Origin: Ornithodoros turicata | Lineage: Eukaryota; Arthropoda; Arachnida; Ixodida; Argasidae | Reading direction: 5' to 3' | DNA length: 64,000 nucleotides | Assembly: GCF_037126465.1 (NCBI RefSeq) | Contig: NC_088201.1 | Location: 141,052,376 to 141,116,375, forward strand | Shown: piece after piece, positions 44,425-56,495 of the stretch | Layout of the letters: every line of letters begins with the position of its first letter | How positions within the stretch are numbered: position 1 is the first letter of the stretch | Made by a program: the position numbers and the translations under genes | Notes under the pieces: generated by a model | Told to the model about the DNA's origin: nothing | What the model saw: the letters and a program-made list of their open reading frames with translations, nothing else | Database searches by the model: none

Positions 44425-45308
44425 GGTAAAACAACAACTTTATTACGGGGTGATGGATGGGTAGCTTCATCGCCGGGGGCGATACTCTACCCCATTGCTG
44501 GTGGTGATGCTGGGAATCAAATAGTGAGCCCCTTCACAATATGGATCGAAGTCCTGTGGTGTCCGAAAAGGTGAAGAGAGCCTTGAGGGCAGAGCGTTGG
44601 TGTGCTGGATGTAGCCAGGGACCAAGCAATTTTGTGAGAGAGAGGGGGCGGGAGGGATGCGGAGAGTACGGTTCGGGAATTTTGGAAGCGTGGGCAATAG
44701 AGAAGAATGTGCTCTAGATCTTCAACAGCACTGCAGTGGCTGCAGTGGGGAGAGGCAGCTTGTCTCAAGCGGTAACGCCACTGTATTGTGAAGGCCACGT
44801 CGAGGCGCATTCTATGAACTAATGCGACATCTTGACGAGAGATATGTGCAGAGAAAGTGAGCGCTGGATCAACTCTGCTAGCATGGCGGGGAGTAGAATG
44901 TCAGCGGTCCCTTGGCAGATAGCTAGAGGAGCCACGAGGTGTCGAAGTGCGGAGCGACGATCTCCTCCCAGCAGTGTAATACGCGTCCGTCTCCGAGACG
45001 AGACTGGCGTGACGTCGGCACTGTCAGCCTGTTCCTTGCCTTCGACACTACAATGGCTGGAACCCATTGGAGAACGAGCCTGTGCCCTGCTTCGTAGACA
45101 AGTTTGTAAGCCATTAACACATTCATCAACAACGGTGCGGAGGAGACTCATATGCCAGGATTTTCAATTGCTTACAGTGCAGATGTTGAGTCAGTGAAGA
45201 CCACCACATTCCGTGGGCTAAAGTGAACGATGTGCTGCAGAAAGAAAAGTATGGCATACAGCTCCGCAGCTGTGGATGAGGTATGATGCCAAAGGCAACG
45301 TTCTTCAA
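44425..45308 (-). pseudogene. R1/I-like LINE, 3' part and 3' end
   Basis: Downstream of the RT frame on the minus strand. Shifted frames give an RNase H-like/C-terminal part and then a zinc knuckle with PHCSHCSAVEDLEHILLYCP (about 44760-44700), the usual closing domain of these LINEs. The 3' untranslated end has GGGGTAGAGTATCGCCCC and finishes with AATAAAGTTGTTG at about 44430, a polyadenylation-type signal in a short GTT tail. Several stops and frame changes. Confidence 0.75.
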
Positions 45309-46797
45309 CTACGCCTTCGGATGAGATGACGAATGCCGACGCGTACTTGCCATTGCGAGATGCGCCATCGGTGTGTGCAGTAGCAGAGAAAACTTCGCGT
45401 CTACGAGAGCATACAAATGGGCTCGAAGGACCTGAGGGAGAACCTGATCTCTGCGGTCGTGGAGGTCAGGAAGACGTGCGAAGGTGGGTGGCACAGGCAG
45501 AGACCAGGGGCCGTTCGGCGGTGTGACGGTCTTAGGTGTGAAGCCAGTGAGAGCCTGGCGTGTCCTCTGCGCTACGCGATGGAAATCACTTTCAGGGCCG
45601 TATCGAATTGTCCTGAGGAGTGGGTGACGGGGAACGTGCGCACACAAACGTAAGAATTGTCGAGCCCTTTCCCGCTCACGGAAGGCATTCACCAGGAGTT
45701 CACCAGCTTCAGCTAGGACTTGCCGTGTTTCAGCCATTCTTGGAATTTCAAGGCAGCGACGAAGGCTACGGGCGAAGAGGGTCCGAATGGTATTTAACGA
45801 TGTCGTAGAAACCCTGTGCAAGACTGGAAGGCTGTAAAACACAGTCGCCCTCACCAAAGCCGCGTGTACGCCTAGTAGGGAGCGTTGATCACAGCCCCAG
45901 CCTAAGCCACAAAGATGTGTAATTGCAGGAAGCCATCGCTGCACTTTGGTTTCAAGGTGCTTAATGTGGCGAGCCCAGCGCAGGTTCGAGTCCAGGATCA
46001 CACCAAGGAAGCCATGGGAACGCACAGGTTCGAGCTTCTTTGGACCCACCCAAAGAGGGAAATTACACATAGCCTTGTGAGTGAAAGGGAGCTCGACGCA
46101 CTTTTCGGCCGAAAGGTCCATTCCAAGTTGCGTAAGGTAGAGGTGGGCATTGTTTAAGGCTTCTTGCAAACGGCACTGAATGGCTGGTAGTGACTTGCCT
46201 ACTGTCCAAAGGGCAACGTCATCGGCATACACGGAGAATGCTACCTTGCGAGGAACTATCGATTTTAGTCCTGCCATTACCACATTAAAGAGCGTAAGAC
46301 TGAGAATGCTTCCTTGGGGTACGCCTTGATGAATAGGGTGCTTGGGGCTTTGGCCGTGGGATGCGCGGACAGCGACAGTTCGGTCCGTAAGGAAATTGTG
46401 GAGCCAGCTGAAGGGTCGACCACATACTCCAAAAGCCCGCAACCCATGGAGCACACACATGTGCGAGCCGGTGTCATAGGCGCGCTTAAATATCCACGAA
46501 GACCGATACAACGATCCGCCGATGAGCACGAGCATGTTGGACTGGATAGACTAGGTCGAGAACTGGATCCATAGAGCTTTTGTGGTGACAAAATCGAGCC
46601 ATTTCTTGAGGGAACGCACCTCGTTTTTCGAGCCACCAGTCGAGGCGAGCTTGGAGTGACTGCTCGTCAAGGTTGCGCTGTGCGGCATAGGTGATTTTAT
46701 CTGACCATGGGGACGATCGCACACCCACAAGTTTCAACGCAGTCTTCAGCTCGATTAGAGTAAAGTCGCGGTCCATAACATCCGGTGGACAGGGCAA
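45309..46797 (-). pseudogene. R1/I-like LINE reverse transcriptase (long open part)
   Basis: A 408-codon open frame (45309-46535) preceded in another frame by the upstream RT part. The upstream frame has RDFTLIELKTALKLVGVRSS and NLDEQSLQARLDWWLEKRGA. The long frame has GVPQGSILSLTLFNVVMAG (motif with the conserved PQGS), the catalytic box FSVYADDVALW, and the thumb region SHGFLGVILDSNLRW. YADD is intact. Between NLDEQSLQA and RLDWWLEKRG the usual ~70-residue stretch with the PKPGK and NYRPISL/RPVSL motifs is missing, so the enzyme is incomplete. Target-primed reverse transcription is the known role of such proteins. Confidence 0.88.
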
Positions 46798-46904
46798 GTC
46801 TTAGTGGATTTCTGTCTTCAACCACTGGACAAAACAGTTGTGTACTGCAGACGTTGATGCAGCCTCCGGTGCCGTTATGACGACGAATAAATATGTCGCT
46901 AGCG

Positions 46905-47150
46905 CGGTGGTGGTGGTGGTGGTGATGATGAAAGGGCTCGCCGTTGTCGGCCTCACAGAGGTGGGCAACGTCACGACTGACGCCCTGGGGAAAGTGCGTC
47001 CTGGGCCGACTTCTAAGGGAACTGTGCCGACATATGTCTGAAAGCGTCTGAGGAAAACCCAGGAAAAACCCCAGACAGCACAGCCGGCACCGGGATTCGA
47101 ACCCGGGTACCTCCCAGTCTCGACGTGACATGGCCAGCATGGCCAGCATG
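46905..47150 (-). mobile_element. tRNA-derived SINE inserted in the LINE
   Basis: On the minus strand: a tRNA-like head with a perfect B box (GGGTTCGAATCCC), a body GGCTGTGCTGTCTGGGG...TCGGCACAGTTCCCTTAG...CCAGGACGCAC, and a tail of ACC repeats. It is flanked by an exact 10-bp duplication GTCGCTAGCG (46895-46904 and 47151-47160), so both ends are certain. The LINE reading frame can be followed on both sides. Same body as the SINE at 3338-3615. Confidence 0.92.
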
Positions 47151-47160
47151 GTCGCTAGCG

Positions 47161-47500
47161 TGATTTTGTCTACACCCTTAACGACAGCCAATGCCGTGAG
47201 AGGATTATTTGATGGGGGTGCATCGTTCAGAGGCCGAATTGTCCCGCAGATCTTTGTGGCGGGGTTAAACGGTGAAAGGTTTTGACAAAACTTACGCCAT
47301 CACTTCTGGTCTTCGTTCTTAAGTTCTCGTGTTGTCTTAGCTTTCATCCGGCAGTATGCCACAATGTCAGGAAGCTGCACAGTTCGGCGAGACGTTCTCC
47401 CTTCTCGGCGACGTAATGCTCTGAGGTGGCTAATGTGGTAGGAAAATTTAATACGGCGTGGAACGGTCAGTGCATTGTCAGCGCCTCGAGAACAATATTT
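47161..47500 (-). pseudogene. R1/I-like LINE, linker between endonuclease and RT
   Basis: The minus-strand translation gives an Arg-rich stretch (SHLRALRRREGRTSRRTVQ), an AYCRMKAKTTRELK part and WRKFCQNLSPFNPATKICG. This matches the linker layout of R1/I LINEs (RALRRR...AYRR..A...W..FC..L.P.TP...IW). It continues into VDKITLA at the SINE site and into the RT-side segment at 46797. Confidence 0.7.
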
Positions 47501-47535
47501 ACAATCTATGAGCTACGAGGTTATGAGCTATGAGG

Positions 47536-48172
47536 CTATGGGGTGAGTGGGGAAAGTGCACTATTTACGCCCGATCGAGCATGGGACGAGTGATGGGAAA
47601 TGAAAGTGAGGTACTGTTCATGGAGGGACACCTTGGACAGATGCGGAGTCCCGTTGCACAGAAAGCGAAGGGTGGAACCGCCACCGCTGTAGAAATTCGT
47701 CGCGTAGAAGTCGCGGTCCATAACGTCTGGTGGGTGGGGCCAGTCTTGGTGGATTTCTATCGTCAAGCTCTGGGCAAAATTGTGTACTGCAGACGTTGAG
47801 GCAGCCGCCGGTGTCGTTAGGACGGAGAAATCTGTCGCTAGCGTGATTTCGTCTACATACTGACGTGGTGTGCACAGATGTTCTGAGGCCGGCATGAAAG
47901 AGCCTCCAGTTCGTGAAAGGGATCAGTCCAGTAGTGGATGGCAGAGGCAGTCTTTCGTGTGAAATATAGAGGGGAAAGGTTAATTTCCGCCCTGGGAAAA
48001 AGAGGTCCAAGAGTAGGACACGTGCCACGGCGTCATATCTTGCGAAGCACTGAGGTGACAAGGCCCTGTTGAGAATGAGAATGGTGGTTAATTGCTGGAG
48101 GATGACCACCGCTTCCTGCATGGCGGAACGAATGCCTTGCGAGAGGGCCTCTGGGGACACGCCGGTGTGCAC
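47536..48172 (-). pseudogene. Overlapping second piece of the same LINE family
   Basis: Contains VDEITLATDFSVLTTPAAAS followed by HPPDVMDRDF, equivalent to the region at 46740-47190 of the main copy, and an FTNWRLFHAGLRTSVHT segment (about 47870-48000) that repeats FTNWRLFRAGLRKSVHT at about 48165-48297. So two partly overlapping copies have been joined. Frame changes present. Confidence 0.65.
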
Positions 48173-49238
48173 AGATTTTCGGAGGCCAGCACGAAATAGT
48201 CACCAGTTCGTGAAAGCGATCAATCCATTAGTGAGTGACAGAGGGAGTCCTTCGTGCGAAATACAGATGGGAAAGTGGCCACTACCTCGGGTGTCGACGT
48301 CGGTAGCGCACGACATGTGTCGAATTATGTCTGCTGAGCACCGGGAAAGATCCAGGACATCAAGTGACGTTGGGAATCGCATATAAGTTGGCTATCGGTT
48401 GTTAAGTAGGCATATGTGAGCAGTCTTCATTGCTTCCAACAATCTCCTTCCTCGTCCGTCCGTCCGTCCTACGGCTTCCCCAGGCCGTATGATGAGCATT
48501 GAAGTCACCCAGTACGAGAGCTGGGGATTCCAGTGAATTGAATAAACGTTCGCGGTCAGTCCACGGAACCTGTACTGCGTGATGTAGATATATACTTAAG
48601 AGTGTTAAGAGCATGTGCCCAAGGCAGATTTTGCAGGAGACATAATCACAAGAGCGATGACAAGCTGACCTTATGCGTGCAGTAACGATGCCATTACGAA
48701 TGTATAGCGCTGTTCTGTTCTCAGAGGACTGATGAGATCGATATATTGTATAACCATTAACGCGATGTGCACCATCCATGCCATGTTCGCATACAGCTAT
48801 GAAAGGGAACTTGTACTGGTGGAGATGAGATTTAAAATCAGGGAGCTTGTTACATAGGCTGCGAGGATTCCACTGCATCGCGATGGCCTTTCTATATATT
48901 TCCATCGTGCGAAGTAAAAATAATGGCTCCAATGCCAAAAGCCTTTGAACCTCGGGCAGTTGCAACGCACCAGGAAATGCAGAGACAAATGCATTGACGG
49001 CTGTGAGTACCGCAGAGAAGGGGCAGCTTCGGTGGTTGATGGTGCAAACTGTCTTCTCATTCCTGACGGGTCTGTTACACCGGTGTAAGTGCGTGTAATC
49101 TGCGTGGATGGACCAGGGTGTGTCGGGTGGATGGTTCTGATGGGCTTCATCGCGGTGGTGTCGCTGCAACCTTCGTTCGCCTTGTGCAGATCGAGGTGCG
49201 AGTATAGGAAAGTCGAGTTCATTCGTACGCAGATTCAC
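48173..49238 (-). pseudogene. R1/I-like LINE, APE-type endonuclease
   Basis: Starts near 49238; the endonuclease proper begins at AMQWNPRSLCNKLPDFKSHL (about 48870), with its Asn. It continues to PFIAVCEHGM (catalytic Glu) and NGYTIYRSHQSSENRTALYI, and then to VLGDFNAHHTAWGSRR (Asp and Asn). The final SDH motif appears as GSGHFPICI (about 48265) in another frame, so one catalytic Asp position is changed. The open frame runs to 48402, then shifts. Nicks DNA for target-primed integration in intact relatives. Confidence 0.82.
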
Positions 49239-49262
49239 CGACGTAGCGAAGCGTCCCAGACG

Positions 49263-50186
49263 TCAGGAACGTACCGAAGACGTACCGAAGCACTCTTCAT
49301 CGGCTGATTCCGGAAGCGGCGGGTCCAAAATGCGCAGTTGCCTTCGTAGTTCAGGTAAGGGTAGGTCGTCGTCTGGGCTGAAACATTCGTCCTCATCCAT
49401 AGCACTGGGAACGATTCCTGTGTGTTGCCAACAGTTTTTGATCGTTACTGCTGAGACACTTCCCCAGGCTCGGCCGAATGTCCTAATGCACCAACGAACC
49501 AATGTAGTGGCGTACCAATTCAGTCTGATAACGGGCCTTCGCCGACCGAATGATGCGTGCGTCGAGTGGCTGTATCTTTGACGCTGTGTTAGCTGGAAGG
49601 AACTCAACTCGAAGGTTGGTGAAGGAACTCAACTGTTCGCCGCGCAGCTTGTGACACCCAGCATTGTCAACCAAAGGTATCGCTTGCTGTTCTCCTGCTT
49701 GAGCCTGTTGTCAAAGCGTCTCAACGTTTCCGAAAAGATATCCGAGGTCATCCACGCCTTCCTATTTGCATAATAGTGGAAGTACTGAGCCGGCGAAAAT
49801 TTCTTCCCAAAGTCACTGGGCCGTTGGGCGTTGGGCTTGCAGTTGTCCGTACCAGAAGCATAGCACAAGAGACCCGCAGTCACTCTCACCTTCCTGCGCT
49901 TAGTGCCGGGAACACGGTTGGCTGATAACGTTCGCGTGGGACCCAGCTTGAAAAACAATGCAGTCTCATCGAAGTTGTAAATGTCGTCGAGGCTGTACCG
50001 TTGAAGAACTCTGTGAAGTCTTTCACGTCCCTCTGATACCGTGGTCGGATCAACATCGCCGCTCTCACCGTGGATTCGGTGGCTGGGAATCTTGTGGCGA
50101 GCCTTGAAACGCAAGAGCCAGCCGCTCGAGTACTGGAAGTCGGAAGGCATTCCTAAGGACAAGAAAGAGCCATAAGCTAATAGCAA
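49263..50186 (-). pseudogene. Tigger/pogo DDE transposase, partial
   Basis: The minus-strand frames carry SSGWLLRFKARHKIPSHRIH (end of the CENP-B-type DNA-binding part), IYNFDETALFFKLGPTRTLS (first catalytic Asp), then, in shifted frames, MVDNAGCHKL (second Asp) and NTASKIQPLDARIIRSAKAR (third Asp in QPLD). Last comes an acidic tail DDDLPLPELRRQLRIL. Three frames are needed, and the N-terminal helix-turn-helix is missing beyond about 50200. No TIRs are seen, so this is an internal fragment lodged between LINE pieces. Related to the TIR-bearing element at 39232-40111. Confidence 0.85.
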
Positions 50187-50229
50187 AGATACCGTTTAAG
50201 AAAAGACAATGAATGAAGGATGTCCTCTA

Positions 50230-50560
50230 TAGGGAAAACCTCGCTCCATCAGTTTTCCCACACAGCTTCTCAGGCTCACAGGGCGGAAGGATGATTGGGC
50301 ATTTGGGGGTTTGCCTGGTTTCAGGATGGGAACAACTAATGCCTCCTTCCACGTAGATGGTACGGATCCCTGTCGCCAAGAGGTTCTTAAACATAAAGGG
50401 GAGCTTGGAGTGACAGCTCGTCAAGGTTGCGTTGTGCGGCATAGGTGATTTTATCTGACCATGGGGACGATCGCACATCCACAGGTTTCAACGCAGTCTT
50501 CAGCTCGATTAGAGTAAAGTCGCGGTCCACAGCACTAAAGACCACTCCAGGGCTTCCAGT
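50230..50560 (-). pseudogene. R1/I-like LINE fragment with RT fingers region
   Basis: The minus strand has DRDFTLIELKTALKPVDVRS at about 50530-50470, nearly identical to the main LINE copy. In a shifted frame it then has a PILKPGKPPNAQSS / FRPVSLRSCVGKLMERGF segment (RT motifs 1-2) ending at about 50230. This is the very part absent from the main copy at 46.6 kb. It ends abruptly next to the Tigger remnant. Confidence 0.75.
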
Positions 50561-53070
50561 TCCGGCAACCTCCTCTTCATCGATGACGCATCTGCTGATG
50601 TTATCCGAAGTCAAGTACCGGCATCTTTCAAGACTGTACACAATGTTGCCTTGGCGATGTCCAGGCCCATGTCGTGGTGAATCCAGTTTAGCGTCGCGTT
50701 CAAGTTTGCTGGTGGATGAGCCTGCTCCCTCTGACAGATGTCCCGCTTGTCTCCCGCTGTAAGGGCTTCTAGCTCCTTTCGGGCTCGTGAGGCTTCCATT
50801 TCGAAGTCTTCGTGGAAAAGTGATAGCTGTGGTGCTCACTGACGCCGTGTGCTCTTCCCTGACATTCCGTCCAGTATGCAGCTGAGTCACTCTTGTACAC
50901 TTCGCACAATAGATACCATGGACAGGGACCACGTAGCAAAATTATAATTATGAGGGCAGTTATTCAAACGGCGAAGTCAACGTATTTCCAGAGGTATTCC
51001 GTTAACGTAGTTGCAGATGAGACAATAGACCTTTTACAAAAGCAAGCCCCACCAGTGGCACGCAACGGCTCATGGGAGCTTACGGTGCTTCGTGCATTAC
51101 GAGACGACCAGAGGCGCAGGTAGAAGAAGAACAACAACTTCTCGGTGTGCGCAGGGTAAACCATAACCGAAGCGTTCAATTGAGGTGTCCCTTAAAGTTC
51201 CCATGCAGCTTTGCCCCTCGTGCATGTTGCATCTTTTTTCAAATTCGCCTATTAAACACAGAAAGACGAACACGGCGCAAGCCTGACAACGGCCAGTTGC
51301 ATATTTCGAAGGACCATTGCTAGATACGCGTATGCACATGCCCAGCCACGTCTTGCGGCAGTTGCCATGTTTGTTGACATGAAAACATGCTGTATGCTGT
51401 GATAAGTGTTGGCGAAACTTTTTCTCGCAGTGCCTATATTGTGTCAGCTGCCCAAACATTAAATGCATAAATGTCGGTCTATGGTTATTCACACCGTAAA
51501 AGCATCACCGAAGCAGGAGCTTTCCCTTCGCGCCGTTGGGCGGATGAAACAAAATGGGTTCGTGCGGATGATGACGAAGAACTCACGTGCTCCCAACATC
51601 TTTCTCTTTGACAGTGTTGGCGCATGTGCTTGGAAGCCGCTTGCAATGCCTGTAATGGGTCGCGTCGAACTGTACGAGCAATACGCACGTACATACCAAC
51701 TGTACATACCATAGCCGCAATGATAGTTGGCGTGAAATAATAAAGTTTTCGTGTTTTTTGAGCGTGCATCACATGTTGTGCGCTTCCACAGGAACAACCT
51801 ATACCATTCAAAACAAATGTTATCCTGCTGTAGCCTCAAGAAATGCCAGCTACGCTCACGTTGTATTAATTTGTCATCATTGTTTCGTCGTCTTCTCATC
51901 ATGTCGTCCCTCGCCACCAGGACCGACGCGCACATGGAAATGTCTCATTAGATAATGGCAGTTGAAGCAACGGCCCAGCAGTGGCGCTGAGACCCGCGAT
52001 TTCCCGTCACACATGGTACCAGGGTGTTCACCCTTTCGTCAACATACCAAAAAACGCTAGTTAAACGGGAACACGCACTCGCATTCAACACATTCTTTCT
52101 TACGTGGTTGCCAGTTGCTTCCACATTCACAAGGACGAAAACACTCGTGGCTGCGGCATCTTTCTCATGTAACGTAGTAGTGGATGAGGCAATTAACACA
52201 GAAGGACGAACACAACGCAAGCCTAGTGATGTGAAATTTCCGGAAAATTTCGGCCCCAGAAAAAGAAAAGAACGCTTCGTGTGTGTGTGTCTGTTTTTTC
52301 TGAAAAAAATTGAAAAAAAATAGAGAGACGAGACTGTTACTATAGGTCGTAGCTTGTCTATTTACATTATATACATTGTGCGGCATTTGAGCAAAGCTTT
52401 TGCATAACCGCATAGGCATCAAGGACAAAATACCGAGCAAAATTCTTATACCTCTCATCTGCAGTGCAGCTCTACGCAACGAGGTCTCTCTAACTTGGAT
52501 CCACTGCTATTTGTGGTTCAGGTGTTGTTCAGAGCATCCTCTAAAATCTTCTTGCTTACATTGAGATTTGGATTTTACTTTATGTATGTATTATACACCG
52601 GCGTACAACAGCGAAAGAATGACGTGGAATGAGGTCTCGGGGTTCATGCGAGCCCCATAATCAGAAATAATATGACAACAATATCACAGACTTGTTAAGG
52701 TCACCTGTTACTTACTGTTAGTGTTGTTGTTACTTGTTGTTATCAAATACTTGTTAAGCAAAATGGCGTATCAATCTTGGAGCGGGGGACGTGGATACAA
52801 TCCTAGGCTTGCTGACCATATCGAGACTTGCGTGAAGAAAACCGAGTTTTTGTACGCGCTCCTCTGTGAGCCGGTTGCGTATTTTTACGTGCACTTTTCC
52901 GAACTGAGCTTACGGACGAAGAACGATGTCATAAAATGCTGAGGTGTTTTCCATCTTTTGAGCGGATGATTTTTTTTTTCGTGCGTTTTTGTTTTTTGCT
53001 GTTTTTAGATCTCTATGCAAGCCTCACAATGCCCAGTTGCATACTGCAATTGGATAATGGTCATAGAGTG
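50560..53070. other. Stretch with weak internal repeats, no recognised gene
   Basis: Blocks GTAACGTAGT(A/T)G(T/C)(A/G)GATGAGRCAAT and AACACAGAAMGACGAACACR recur at about 51004-51030, 51254-51275 and 52168-52212, suggesting diverged copies of one unit. A 53-codon stretch from ATG 52762 (context AAAATGG) has no recognisable family. Not assigned. Confidence 0.35.
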
Positions 53071-53073
53071 TGG

Positions 53074-53171
53074 ACCAGCAGTGGGGCTCAACTCATACCG
53101 TTCCGACCTGAGGTGGTGCCAGTACCTCTGCCCACTAATCGGAGCGTATCGGTTCGAATCCTGCTGCTGGT
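53074..53171 (+). other. tRNA-like sequence (Ser/Leu-type length)
   Basis: ACCAGCAG at the start pairs perfectly over 8 bp with CTGCTGGT at the end. A perfect B box (GGTTCGAATCC) lies at about 53150. The length (98 nt) would require a long variable arm. A regular 5-bp anticodon stem with a 7-base loop cannot be drawn, and the A box (GGGGCTCAACTCATACCG) is poor. Probably a tRNA pseudogene or SINE head. Confidence 0.45.
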
Positions 53172-53179
53172 ACCTTACC

Positions 53180-55190
53180 TTCGACTACACCATTTGTAAA
53201 TTAAGTCCACTTATGGAGTTGATGGAACATGAAGTTACCGCTCAGACATCGAGACAGGGAGACGTACTACACGCCACCGTGCAGATATATCTTGCCTTTC
53301 GGCATAATGACATTCTAGCTACCTGCTACACAGCAACAATAACGTTTTACACATTGTTTTGTTCATTTTACAGTACGGCAATCGTTTCCTCACCTGCAGC
53401 TACCAACCCGAACCTGACAAGAGTTGCCCATGCTATAATACAGAAGAAGACGGGGCACACTGTTGGGTATGTTTCATTGTCACTCTCTGAACATGCAGGC
53501 AGGAACGGCTTTTCACACGAACTGCACGTAAACGTCCAGCATTTCATGCATTGCGTAATAGTAGCATCTGCTGAATTCCATATATCGAATTTCGCAGTAC
53601 ACTGCACACGAATCGCATAGTGTTCGCATTATCTAGATTTCTGATTTAGAGCCCGTAATAAAACAAAATCTCATTGTGGGTAATGCAGCTTTTGTCTAGG
53701 GCGAAGAGCTAGCAACAGATACATGTGTGGTTATTATTGGATGTATGATGACTATCGGACCAGTGCATCCCAGACCTTGGCATCGCTGTCGAAACCCGTA
53801 ACTAAATGACGTGGTCAAAAGTAATAAAATGTAGTTCGAAGCTATAAAATAAAGCAAGAAGTGATTGTCATATCTGTTGCACGTAACGTTGTGTATGAAG
53901 ATACCAGGAAAGACATGACAACTTTTACAAGGCTGGGTTCTGTATGCTGTTGCGTATTTCGATGTGATCATGGTGCAACAAATGACTTTCCCTGGTCCGA
54001 CTTTTCCAGGGACCGAAAAGTGAACGTAAACCTATCGAAACTTTATGCTCAGCGAAAAGCTTGAACCTTCAAAAGTTCAATTATCAAAGAACTCCGCTGA
54101 AATCGCTGTATTTTTTCTGTAATCGAATTTTCCATGATTGCATGTCGAAGGACATAGTAGGAAACCGAGCAGTCTGTCAACAATTGCATCACCCCGCGCC
54201 ATCTGTCGAGGACGCATCTAATACGCACGCTTCCGGTCGCTAATCCGGCGAAAACGAAAATGGCCTTAGCATTTGTGACCATTTTCTACGTCGAGAATGT
54301 CGAACTTCTTGAACATGATTGCGCTGGAATGCCGCATTCGAGAACTATCGCTCACACAACTTCTGTTCGTGCGATAGCGTGCCGGAAATTGTGTTCTTCG
54401 CAGCAGAAGATTCCTCGTCCAGAGATTTACCGGAGTCACATTCGTCCTCACCAGTACCAGTACCTCACCGTGCCCTGAACACGGACTGGTTTGTGAAATT
54501 TACATGTATCAGGGAGAAGCACTTGTGTAAGCCGAAACAAGCGCTGTTTTTTCGTCGTTCAGGTGTTCATGTGGGAAATGCAGACCGATGGGACCTTCGG
54601 ACCAGTGTTTTTGCTGCCGAGAGGTATAGAATGCGTGTGAAAAGCAGACAGACAATTGCATCACAACTAACGAATATTCCGAAATACTGGGCCTTGACAC
54701 CGAAGTACTGAAAGTGTGTTTTACGTACATCCGAGAAACCGAAGGGCATGAACCGGCAGCGCCCTGTGGTGTTTACGCGCTACTTGAACATAAAACTGGA
54801 CGGAAAACCCTTATTTCTGCAGGAAGTTCCGTTATATCATGCACATGTGGGCTATTCACAAGGCGAATATGGGGCTCTCTAAGAAGGTACAATAGAAAGT
54901 ATTCTTCCTGCCTTACTCGTGCATGCTATTAGGGACGCTTTCCACATCAGTGTGCAGACTTGTAGAAATGTATATATTGATGTCAGCAACTTTTCATTTC
55001 TTCCTTGCTGTAAGTTTTTCTCATTGCTTTTCCGTTGCAGTCACAGCATATTATTAGTTGGTTCCTGGAGGGTTAAGTAACCCGGGCGCATATCTGAATT
55101 TGTAGATTATACTCACGTCTTATCTATATGAGTAAATAAGATAATTTTCATCAGCGTCATTCAGCTGAACTGTGTTCATAACCTTGTAAT
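53180..55190. other. Stretch with no recognisable gene
   Basis: Two longer open frames (53015-53620 and 54319-54711, plus strand) show no domain, and their composition gives no support for coding. Confidence 0.45.
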
Positions 55191-55196
55191 ATACTT

Positions 55197-55412
55197 CTTA
55201 TTGACCAGGTTTCCAAATGCCAATTAATATTTGAACCAAGATTGAGATTTAATACTTAATTAACTCTGTTTTGCTATAAGGAGTACCTGTAACTGATTCA
55301 TTATCATGTCACCAACTAACATTTGTAAAGAAGGACTTGAGGGCTGACTTCAAGTATTAGCAACCCTTGATCTGTGTTTAAAGTTAACCATGCAGCATTG
55401 GTGTGGGCAATA
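55197..55412. mobile_element. MITE with TTGGTTTCACCAAC ends (copy 2, diverged)
   Basis: Aligns in inverted orientation with 10961-11177: CATGTCACCAACTAACATTT, ACTTCAAGTATTAGCAACCC and TTAACTCTGTTTTGC blocks are in matching order. The outer ends are eroded (ACCAGGTTTCCAAATGCC). Confidence 0.7.
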
Positions 55413-55414
55413 GT

Positions 55415-56490
55415 ACTCCAAAATGGCTAAATAATTTATTGCATAAGTTCTCTGGTACTGTAATTGAGATGTACTTCTGTAAAGCACTTTTGACAGCCCT
55501 GTAAATCGAAATTTGCGTCAGTGTACACGACAAACGTTTCGTAACATTTAATTGAAATATAATATAAGAGCAGATGCAACACTTTGTCACAACTCAAACT
55601 ATATCTTTCATTTTTATTGTCCAGGGATTTAGGAAAGAGAGTAGGACTTCCTGCCCTCTGATGTTTTGACGTACTTGATAGAGTTGTAAAACCTGCAACA
55701 AAATAAACAAGAGAAGTATTAACATTTTCGTCTTTCCCTTTTGAACTTAACAAGCTAGTTATATTTTACCATTTGTGCACTTTTGCATTCCGTGTTGGTG
55801 AAAAGATTACAGGAACAATAATGCTGCAGATCCAACAGTGACCTGTCATCTTGATGAAGATGAGAACTTTTTTTCAGGCATGCTAAGTGAGACAAAAGAA
55901 ATGCACAATGAAGGCTGTACAAAAACAGCAAATCTCCGTCGACTAAAATTATATATATGTGGATGTTACCACATCGTGTAGTTTCGATCCAAAAGTAGGA
56001 CAATGCAAGGTTGTTTGGTTGTTGTTGGTAGGTTGTTGGCACGTTGATGTGCTATACCGTTGTAGCACATCAATCATGAGGGGCAAACACAGTAGACTGT
56101 GTGATGGCTGCAAACTCTCAAGTGAAGATTTATTCAACAGAACAAGAACCTGAAAGCATTAGTAGAGAAAGGCAGTGCCCATGTAATGCATGGAGAACCA
56201 CATCAATCTCGGAGAAGGTAGGACCGGGAGAGCAATAAAGAAAAATGACGGTTGCGTCCGAGATAGGGGAACTCTGCAAATTTAGGACCAATATGATGTG
56301 ATAACCTTGCATGGCTCACTGCAGCTGTGACACACACTGAACAATTCCAGTAGTGGGGCTTCAAAGACAATGAACTTTCACTGTTTCAATGGCCATTCAA
56401 GTGTAGAGGATGCATCTCTAGAAAATTAATTAGCGTTCCTTAGACATAACTACACCTCTTCACACAGCAAGTATTCTTCTACCCTTCAAA
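55415..56490. other. Stretch with no recognisable gene
   Basis: No motif-bearing frame and no repeat boundary found. Confidence 0.5.
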
Positions 56491-56495
56491 CAAGT

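Noticed and set aside
53015..53620. 201-codon plus-strand open frame
   Set aside because: Overlaps the tRNA-like sequence and has no recognisable domain; composition does not favour coding.
54319..54711. 130-codon plus-strand open frame
   Set aside because: No motif or splice signals in support; left unassigned.
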